A stretch of 64,000 nucleotides of DNA, taken from contig JAAAIG010000024.1 in NCBI GenBank assembly GCA_015852425.1, positions 6,208 through 70,207 of the forward strand, read 5' to 3'. This document shows, piece after piece, positions 56,148-64,000 of this stretch. Each line of letters opens with the position of its first letter. The first letter of the stretch is position 1. The notes beneath the pieces were generated by a model. That model was not told the DNA's origin and searched no databases. It saw only the letters and a list, made by a program, of their open reading frames with translations. Both the position numbers and the translations under genes were made by a program. This DNA is from Gryganskiella cystojenkinii (taxonomy: Eukaryota > Mortierellomycota > Mortierellomycetes > Mortierellales > Mortierellaceae).

Positions 56148-58982
56148 TCATAGATCGTACAGCTCAGACTCGTCCAATCCATCCAACAGGTTATCGAGAT
56201 CGTCGTCATCGTCGATAGGATCGTGAGCTTGCTGTTGTTGCTGTTGCGGTTGCTGTTGTGGTGGTCGACTTGCAGTGGAAGCAGCAGGGCCTGATGAGGG
56301 ATTGGAGGTTGTCGACGGTCTATGCGGTTCCTGGGATGAAAGGACGTTAATGGAGGGAGGGGTGGAGGCAATAATGGTAGTCGAATCCCTGACAACGCGG
56401 GTCGAGGGCGGAGAGCTCAAAAGTTCATCATCCAGAGCACCTTCGAAATCGACCCCTGAAAACTCATCCAGCCAGTCGGTCGAGCTGAGTTGCTGATCGA
56501 TCTGTTGTTGACTTGAGGAACCGGAGCTATTGTTATTAATATTGTGTCCTTGAGAGATTCCGTTCGGGGTTGAGAGCGAATTAGAGGAGGCCACCACCGC
56601 CGCCGCTGCCGCCCCCACACTACCAGCACCCGCCATGACCGGGGAGCGGATAGTAGCGGATCCAGACGAATTAGCTCTTGTATTAAGGGTCGTTGGCGAG
56701 GATCGTTTGCGAAGATCAGCCGAGGCCGCAAATGCCGCAAGACTTCCTCCCCCGCCTGCTAGTCGTTGTGTTGGTTGTGGCATAGTAGGCGTGGCTGAGC
56801 CTAAGAGACCCATGGGTGTGAGTGGCCATTCGTCCTGAAGGATTGTCGGTCTTCCATGTGCAAGACCGCCGTTACCCAGGGTCTGCCTCAGGCTTTGAAA
56901 CTGGACTCCTTGATCCTGGGTCACTGGCTGGGACGCCTCCTGTGACAGGATAGGTGAAGGAGTGAATCCCAAAGATCCGACACGTTGTTTCTTGAGCACA
57001 TTTTCCTGACTGCGACGAGTGGAGAACTCTCCGGGTTGACTCGAGGATGATAATGTTATTACTGCTCTTTCGGATTTGACTGATACAAGGTCATCATACT
57101 CAACGCTTGGCGGTTGTTGACTGTCCATCGATAGGTTCATTAGGTCCAGAGTCGCCTGACTTGGACTACCAGGGGTCTTTAGCTGTGAAAGATCGTCGTC
57201 TTCAGGGATATCGCTCCAATCGGGTGAGAGGATCGGACGCTTTCTAGTTATCGTGTTTGATGTTGTTGTCGTTGTTGATGCTATGGTCGATGTTGTTGTC
57301 GGGGGTATGGATGAGTGCCTCAAGGATGGGGAAGAGTTGAAATCCTGGCTCGGAGATGCACCCATGTTTACATGTACGCCTGCAGGACTGCCAATTTGGC
57401 TAGCCAATTCCAGTGGGGACAAGACCCTAGACCTTTTCTGTGAACTCCCTCGTTCTTGGGACGATCCTTGTGAAAGACTGATAGTGACAGGGTGTGGCTG
57501 AAATAACCCAACAATGTTCCGAGGCAGGATCATGAGGTAGTGCGAAACTTGAAGTGAGAAGACCGAGACCTAACAATCATGAGAAAGAAAGGTGATAGGT
57601 AAGGATAGTGTAATACCCGACTACTAAGTCATTCGACAAATCGAATGGTATGGGAGCAAAGACACCTACATTGGTAAGAGCTAGAACCGTGCCTGCCCTA
57701 ATCTCATTGTTCTTGTACTGTTCCAGTACATCTCTATGCAAGGTACCAGGCATCTCTCCAGAAGGATCCAATAGTGTCACGGCGGTATCGATCTCGGACA
57801 AGGACACATCCTTGATCATGACGACAATCTTTTCGATCTTGCCTCGGTGGAGTTCCCTGTTTTGTTCGATATCCGATATTGATAAGGCTGTCCATTCACT
57901 GAGGAGCTTGCAGGCGTGTAGCGATGAGGCTATCCTTGTTCATAAGAAAATGTCAGTATCATATATGTCAAGCGGAAAAGCTAGAGTCGCAGTACCGCTT
58001 TGACCAAACACAATAATCAGAGAAAAACAAAGGAGAGAAAGATACGTTACGTTTGTAGTCTGGTGTACCCAACTCCCTCATCATATCCTGCCACGCACCA
58101 GTGGCGAACATGGCATCGACAGGTCCATGAAGGACGGATTTCATCTTTTTCTTGATCGAAGAGTTTGGACTCGTGCTGTTGGGATTAGGAGTCAAGTCCC
58201 CGCCAAAAGGTTTTCCTTTGGATCGAAACAGTCTGTCCTTTTCTTCTGCACTCTATGTTTCATGTGAGAGGACAAGAGGACATCGAGTGAATAATCAAAG
58301 TGCATGTTCTGTCTCTGTTTGCGCAACCCTCCTTGGCTTTTGGTTTTGTTTGCTGCAACAAAAACAAAATGATTTTCGGTCTCTTACCAGTCTTGGAAGA
58401 TTTCCAGCGGGTCCAGGCAGTCTGCGCTTTTTCTGTCCCTCACCGCTACCTCTTCCTGCTCCTGTTCCAGATCCCGAGGGGAGCACGAGTCCAGTGGAGG
58501 GTGAACTGTAGCTCCGTAAAAGACCTGAGCCTGATCTGAATGTCGGGCGAGGTGGTTCGCCATTTGGTTCTGGGGTCCTGCTGACTCTGCCGGAGGTTAA
58601 TGATGCGGAAGTTCCACTACCACTGCCACCACTGGTTTCATTCGCGATGGAGGCATTGCTGTGTCGGAGATTCTTGTAACTGCTGTTGCTGTTGCTGCTG
58701 CTGCCTGTATTGGTATTTCCAGGGTTCGAATGGGTGGAAAGAGTCCTGTTAAAGTTGGTGCTGTAGGTGCTGTTGCTGTTGTTGGTGCTGTGCATAGGAT
58801 CGCGTAGCGGTTGCGGTGGTGGTGGTACAGCAGAAGAAGTCGAAGAAGAAGAAAGTGGAATGTTGCCACCGTTTAGCTTGGAGGTAAGATTCTAAATGGA
58901 GTGATGAAGAATCGGGGTTATTGTCACAATAACAAACATCCATTACGAGAATTCGTGGACCATGCGTACATACCTGGAACAT
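56148..58982 (-). CDS. HROB: HROB-like OB-fold protein (homologous recombination factor)
   Basis: Five phase-consistent exons (58974-58982, 58388-58891, 58051-58252, 57625-57929, 56148-57569) encode 813 residues; exon 1 is nine bases (MFQ). The motif KKRRLPGPAGNLPRL (about 157-171) matches the conserved PGPAG motif of HROB (human C17orf53/MCM8IP). The OB-fold segment (about 255-365) reads VVMIKDVSLSEIDTAVTLLD, GEMPGTLHRDVLEQ, IRAGTVLALTNVGVFAP and the strand HYLMILPRNIVGLF. In animals HROB recruits and activates the MCM8-MCM9 helicase during recombination. The long C-terminal part is Ser-rich and disordered, with two acidic Leu motifs (DEFSGVDFEGALDDELL and the terminal DDLDNLLDGLDESELYDL). 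Exon 4's donor (GTAGTC at 57624) is weak but is the best in-frame option. Confidence 0.8.
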
Positions 58983-59632
58983 TGTTATTCGGCTGTCGGT
59001 ATAAACATGACTAGCACACGCGTGTTGTTGTTGTTGGGTGTGTGGAAGAAAGGTAAAAGGGAGAGCAAATATCGAAAAACAGTGTCAAAACAAAAATAAT
59101 TTGTGTGCGTGGTGGTGGCGAACAAGGTCCATTGTCTTTTGTGCCTGGCTGTGCACGGATCATGACTGCTCTTTTTCACTTTTTTTTTTCATTTTACAAA
59201 AGACGCGGCAAAAAGAGTGGGAGAGTGCCAATAGTCCAGAAAACAGCTGTTTCGATTCCGAGTAATTCATGGAGGGGGTGTACTTTGGACCATGGTGCTG
59301 TTGCCATGGAAAGTTTGCCCAGAACCATCAAAAAAACCCTGGTGTCTTTCTCAGTTCTGATTTCTGAATATTTGCGCCACCAAAATCCTTGACCTCCTTA
59401 AATACAAATTGCGTTACAACTACATGGGTCGTAGTGTCCGCCCTCATTCTCAGGCGCAAAAAAAGACGCTCTTCCACACGGCAAACAGCCCTGCTGTCCC
59501 TTTTGCATGCGCCAAAAGACCAGCTCATCTAATCTCATCTCATCTCATTGCATCTCATCTCGTATCTCACTCTCCCATCATCCCACTGTCATCTGGAAAT
59601 ACACTCTCAAGCAGATAGACGATCCCCCTGTT
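58983..59632. promoter_or_regulatory. Shared divergent promoter region of HROB and the golgin gene
   Basis: The 650-base interval separates two start codons on opposite strands. The right part has a TCATC/TCTCA-type repeat and pyrimidine-rich leader. No gene is seen inside. Confidence 0.5.
59524..59565. repeat. Imperfect CTCAT pentanucleotide repeat
   Basis: Repeated CTCATCT/CATCTCAT units about 70-110 bases upstream of the golgin ATG, probably in its leader. Confidence 0.8.
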
Positions 59633-62600
59633 ATGTTTAACAACCTCCTCAAAAAGGCATCAGAGTCTTCCTTTGTTACCTTGGCCAACGAGGCTCTGGA
59701 CAACTCTCGGCCGGGATCTCCTGCTCCTGCGAAACGACCACCCGGTTCATCCCTGACAGGTCAACAGCAGCAGCAACAAGAACGGCAACTTCAGGCTCAA
59801 CAACAGAATGGAGCTGGCAGTCCTGCACGAAAGGCATGGATGAAGGAAGAACAAGAAACGAATGGATTTTCCACCGGCTCGAGCATGGCTACACTTTTCT
59901 TACTAACTATATTACTGCTGCCTTTTTTTAATGGGGGAAATAATAGCCAAGGAATGGGACTGCACGAGCAGCAGGAACTGTAAAGTAAGAGAGAAACTCA
60001 TCGGAATATGACAGGCGGAGGAGCCCAAGGAGAAACTGAAGCATCCATGCTAACTTAGCATTCCATCATCTCTCGTCTTCTTTTTTAAAAGTCCTCTCTC
60101 TAGTAATGCACAACTCGCGGCTCAGCTAGACGAAGCGCAGAATGACCTAGAGGCATACCAAAAGATGCTTCAAAAAGCAGCCCAGGAGAAGCTTGAGGCA
60201 AGCCTCGGATTGATCAGAGGAACAAAACGGGCATCCCTTTATACTTGATCACAAAGACTAACAAGTTCTCCTCATTCGGATCAATATCAATGTAGATGGC
60301 CAAGGATGCTGGACAGCTCCGAGAAGAAAAGGAGGCCTTGAACGACGAACTCATTGAAGCCAGAGCTGTCATCAAGGCTATGAGGGCGACATTGGAGGAC
60401 AAGGCCACGGACGAGTTTCTGTCCCCAAAGATCGCTGGATCTGATGGCGCATCAGCAGAGGAGAAGCCGGTACCCAGCATCACCGCACAATTGGACGATC
60501 CCTTGGGTGCCACGTTTTCCCCAGACCTAGAGGGAGTGGCAAGCACCAACCTTAGCGATCTCAAAGAAGTCGCCGGTAGATCTACAGAAGAGACTCATTC
60601 TAAACCAGCAAGGGATCAGAGTGCAGAGATTCAGTCCCTGGAAGCCAAACTCAAGGAGGCAACAGAAGCATTGGCGGAGAGGAACGAGCACTACGAGAAG
60701 TTGGAAGGATCTCTAACACAACGGACAATCGAACTCACAAAGCAGAAATCGGATCATGAGGAAAAGATGAAAAAGATGAAGGCGATCTTTGCTGCTGCAA
60801 ACAAGAACTTAAACGAGTACCGTCAATCGATTGCAGCCAAGGACGAGGAAATTGCAGAGCTCAACACACGCCTTGAGAGTAAGGGGCCATCAGAAGAACA
60901 AGCGCTGGAGCAAAGTCGTAAGTCCCTTGATACCAGCCCGTTCTCCCAGATGAAGTACCATTATCCTTTTAGTGACAAATTCTGACAATTTTTTTTGGCT
61001 CCAATTTTGCAACATACAGAATTGGTTCAGGATCTGGAAGCCGAGCTCAAGAAACAGTCCGAACAGGCTGCGACAAAACTGGAGCAGGTGGTACGTGTAG
61101 CACCAGCGACTTGCATCTGAAAGGGACTTTGGTACTTGGCGGTGTGGCTAACAATTGTCATATATCCACGATCTATGTAAAACATAGGAAGGAAAATATC
61201 GCCAGACTAACACTCAGCTCGAAAAACTGAAGGCCGAATACCAGCAGTACAAGCAACGCGCGAGCTTGTTATTGCAGCAACAACGAGACTCGGTTCAAGC
61301 GGATGACGATAGCAAGCAGCGAGAGCTTCAACTTCAACTGGATGCGCTTTCGAAGGAAAACAGGTATAGAGCAGCACTGATTTTACTGTATAAGCACAAA
61401 AAAGGAGTCCCTGTCCTCAAGGACTGATGTGGTGAATTCATGTTTGTTTCCTTTAGATCCATTGTCCAGGATCTTCAGGATGCGGACTCGAAGAAATCGG
61501 CTCTTGAGAGTGAATTACAATTGGCTCTAGATCAAATTGCGAGCTTGGAGTCGAGTCACGAGATTAATCGCCGCCAGGAACGCCAGAGCACCAGGCAGAT
61601 CAAAGACTTGGAGCGTTCTCTGAAGGAATCTCAAAGGGAACGCGAGGCGGCCGAGTCTCGGCTCGCCTCCCTCCAGGAACTGCGTGAAGTCGAGGCACAG
61701 AGTTTGATGCAAGAGCTAGGAGGCACGACCAAGCATATTGAGGATAGACTCGCCAAGAAGGAGGAGGAGAATGCAGAGCTCCAAAAGATCTTGGACCGAT
61801 CGAGTGATGAACTTGCGGCTGCTAAGCAAGAGATTCAGAACCTCAGGGATCTTGTCAGCAGCTCCGAGAGCAATGCCGAGGGTCCCTCACCAGGTCATAT
61901 CCAGACGGGTTCGAGTCAGGAGCTTGATGGCAAGGGTCCTGGGCATCTCGCTGTGACAACTTCATTTGGCCCACGAGCCTCTTTTTCGCCCTTTGACCAG
62001 GAATCTCCTATCTCCAGAGCATCTTCATCCCTATCCCTTCCAGCTGAGAAGCCACCTGTCTACTGTAAGGATCTTGTTCTCATTTTGTATCATGGTTTTT
62101 GTTCTTTTTTTCTTTTTTTTTGAAAGCTAAATTTTTAAGACGACTGATCGACTGAGCCTTGTTTCAATAGCAACGCTGTCGGACCTGCTGGCTGCCAAAC
62201 CTCTTGTTGAGAGATCGCCCTTTGGTGATAACAATAATACTAACGTGGGACTTGGATTGTCGACGACGGCGACTGTGACGTCGTCCAAGGAAAAGGAGTA
62301 CCAGGTCAAACTTCAGCATCTTACGGAGCTTTTGAACGAGAGTGAAGCCAACCATCAGAGGTTACTTGATCAAGAGAAGGTATGAGGTTTTTTTTCTCTC
62401 TGAGCAATTTGACGACGGAAGTTCAGTTCGAATATGTTCTTGCCAACAAACCAACACCACCCTCGTTTCTCTTTCCCTCCCTTTACCACTTTTTCACAGG
62501 TATTAAAGGAAGAGATCCGTAATCTGGACAGAGCAGAGCGGCGACAGAACTTGAGTGTAGACTACCTCAAGAACATTGTGCTAAAGTACCTCGAGACGTC

Positions 62601-62766
62601 GGACCGGGAACAGCTGTTGCCGGTCTTGACCACAGTGTTGCAGCTCTCGCCGGTCGAGGTTGCATCGCTACGGAAAAAGACTATCCAGACCTCGACAACA
62701 TCGTCGGTCTTGGGAGGATTCTTTGGCAGTGTTGGAGTTGGTGGTGGTGGAGGCGGACAAAAATAA
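59633..62766 (+). CDS. GRIP-domain golgin (Imh1-like coiled-coil tether)
   Basis: Model exons are 59633-59979, 60092-60197, 60296-60917, 61020-61090, 61188-61363, 61457-62064, 62171-62379 and 62500-62766, encoding 801 residues. The N terminus MFNNLLKKASESSFVTLANE resembles other golgins. Most of the rest is coiled coil. The last exon has a GRIP domain, NLSVDYLKNIVLKYLETSD then LLPVLTTVLQLSP, with the invariant Tyr that binds Arl1-GTP at the trans-Golgi. The intron after 60197 begins GC (GAG then GCAAGC): reading on hits a stop and no in-frame GT donor exists. A second reading of exon 1 removes 59834-59946 (GC donor GCATGG, branch-like ACTAAC, acceptor TAATAG) and uses donor GTAAGA at 59985. 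It is also in phase, gives 765 residues and drops an odd hydrophobic stretch. Confidence 0.85.
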
Positions 62767-62968
62767 TAAAAACGAGAATGAAGAGATGTTCCTTTTCTAA
62801 AATCATGTTTTATGAGGCTGGGGAGTAAGAGAGCCATGGACAGCATGCAAATAATGACGCGCTCTCGTCAGGGGTCCATGTTTTTTATTATTCTCGTACT
62901 GGTGGTGGGTATTCTTATTTGTGTTGGTAGTGGATACAGTGGGTCTTGAGAGGGAAAATGAACAAAGC

Positions 62969-63409
62969 TTAGTTCATGCTCAGGAGACGAGAGATGGCTG
63001 GCGACACGGGAGGTTTGGATATTGACGCATCGGTCTCAGTGTTGGTGTTAGCTACAGGGGCAGGGCGAGATATCGTGGTCATCGAGGGCTGCTGCTGTTG
63101 TTGTTGCTGTTCGTTCGAAGACTGCTGGGGTATCGTTGCAAGAGTCATATCAATACGGGTCTCATTCCGCAGAGCAGTTGAAGGGGCAGTCGATGATTCC
63201 ACAGGGCCGCTGGTCCCATTGACTGTCTTGTTGGAGAAAGAGAGGGTGCGGGGGAGAAAGCTTCGAGTCCGAGCAAAGACGTTGCGTTGAAGGGCCAGAG
63301 GCACAAAAGGGCCGCGGGTCTTATAGACGTAGATTCTGTAAGCGATCACGGCGAGAAAGATGATGATGCAAGGTATGAGCCAAGCGAGCATAGTGGTCAC
63401 TTCAGACAT
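62969..63409 (-). CDS. Small single-pass membrane protein, function unknown
   Basis: A single exon encodes 146 residues. Residues 6-27 (TMLAWLIPCIIIFLAVIAYR) form one hydrophobic span after a short MSEVT start, followed by basic residues (YVYKTRGP), predicting the C terminus in the cytosol. The remainder is polar with a seven- to eight-residue Gln run and Ser/Pro/Thr-rich tail. It converges on the golgin gene (about 200 bases between stops). I do not recognise the family. The clean membrane span at the start and good codon composition favour a real gene over a chance frame. Confidence 0.55.
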   Translation of the reverse strand: MSEVTTMLAWLIPCIIIFLAVIAYRIYVYKTRGPFVPLALQRNVFARTRSFLPRTLSFSNKTVNGTSGPVESSTAPSTALRNETRIDMTLATIPQQSSNEQQQQQQQPSMTTISRPAPVANTNTETDASISKPPVSPAISRLLSMN

Positions 63410-64000
63410 GGCTGGGGCTATATATAAACAGTATGGACGAGGGAAAAGCCGAAAGATGGGAAAGAAAGAGGAAAGATGAAAAGGAAGAAAGAAAAGGAAG
63501 CAGGGGTGAGACGAAGGCTAGATTTATATTCTGCGAGCAGCCTTTTTAGGTCGCCAGGGAAGTTTGTCAAAAAGGAAGGGAGAGAAACACGACGCGGCAT
63601 TTTTCTGAGCTAAAAAATCCTTTTTTTTTTTTTTTTTTTTTTGGAAGCAACCATAGAGACGAAAGTGGCGAGCAATGGCCGAATAAGAAAAAATGCCGCA
63701 AATTTTTTCCGTTTTCTTTTTGTCCCTTCTATTGTCGTTTGCTTGCTGCTTTGAGGATAAAAGAAAATGAACAATGTAATCCCCCCCCCATCCAAGAAAG
63801 CACTCGAGCCCATCGTGACATAACGCCAATCTGTGCTCTCTGTGTCTCTGTGTATTCTTTGTTATGTGTGGCGCCGATCCAAAAACTGACCCTTAGCACG
63901 GTTTCCTATGCGTGATGAGGTTATTTTGACTTGAATTTTTTTTTAAAAAAAAAATGGTTTCTCGGGTTGAGGAAAGACCAGCTCTGCACTGTTCCTGTGG
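63410..64000. other. Upstream region at the window edge
   Basis: The likely promoter of the small membrane-protein gene. It has a C/T-rich minus strand near 63430-63520 and a T run at 63621-63642. Nothing else is identifiable before the window ends. Confidence 0.5.
63621..63642. repeat. 22-nt poly-T tract
   Basis: An uninterrupted T run in intergenic DNA. Confidence 0.9.

Overview
This window looks like nuclear chromosome from an early-diverging filamentous fungus, most likely Mortierellomycotina (Mortierella/Linnemannia type); the placement is inference. Three things point there: short GT-AG introns in most genes, many proteins with long Gln/Asn runs encoded by mixed CAA/CAG codons, and a gene set (HROB-like OB-fold factor, AT-1 acetyl-CoA transporter, FAR1-domain factor) that common ascomycete models largely lack. 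I found nineteen protein-coding genes. There is no rRNA, no convincing tRNA, no CRISPR array and no recognisable transposon. Exon models were built by hand: I matched splice sites and codon phase at every junction, so most are internally consistent but untested.

Layout. 0-5 kb: a tetraspanin-like membrane protein, then a protein with two CFC/GRF-like zinc modules and a C-terminal RING. 5-17 kb: TUP1 corepressor, a FAR1-domain DNA-binding protein and BUD6/AIP3. 17-21 kb: proteasome alpha subunit PRE10 and ribosomal protein uS11 (RPS14), all on the plus strand. 21-32 kb, minus strand: a large Q-rich CCCH zinc-finger protein, an SLC33A1/AT-1 acetyl-CoA transporter and COX6. COX6 is divergent from RIB1 (GTP cyclohydrolase II) at 32.6 kb. 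36.8-43 kb: an MDS3/PMD1-type kelch protein converging on an unusual P-loop GTPase. 46-52 kb: a secreted Kre9/Knh1-like protein converging on an uncharacterised membrane protein. 53-59 kb: CDC48/p97 tail-to-tail with an HROB homologue. 59.6-63.4 kb: a GRIP-domain golgin divergent from HROB, and a small single-pass membrane protein.

The window is mostly housekeeping and regulation: transcriptional repression, polarity, proteasome/p97, respiration, riboflavin synthesis and Golgi tethering. It is not an operon-like or defence-island cassette. The strongest candidates for new biology are the HROB homologue (56148-58982), the duplicated CFC-module/RING protein (2156-3850), the GTPase with an atypical G4 region (41069-42940), and the FAR1 protein with no visible transposase core (9552-13050). 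Smaller points are a perfect PACE motif upstream of CDC48, a well-supported GC-AG intron in the golgin, an ATG-only first exon in RPS14 and a possible snoRNA in the intron that follows it. The long intergenic stretches are pyrimidine-rich leaders and simple repeats without convincing genes.
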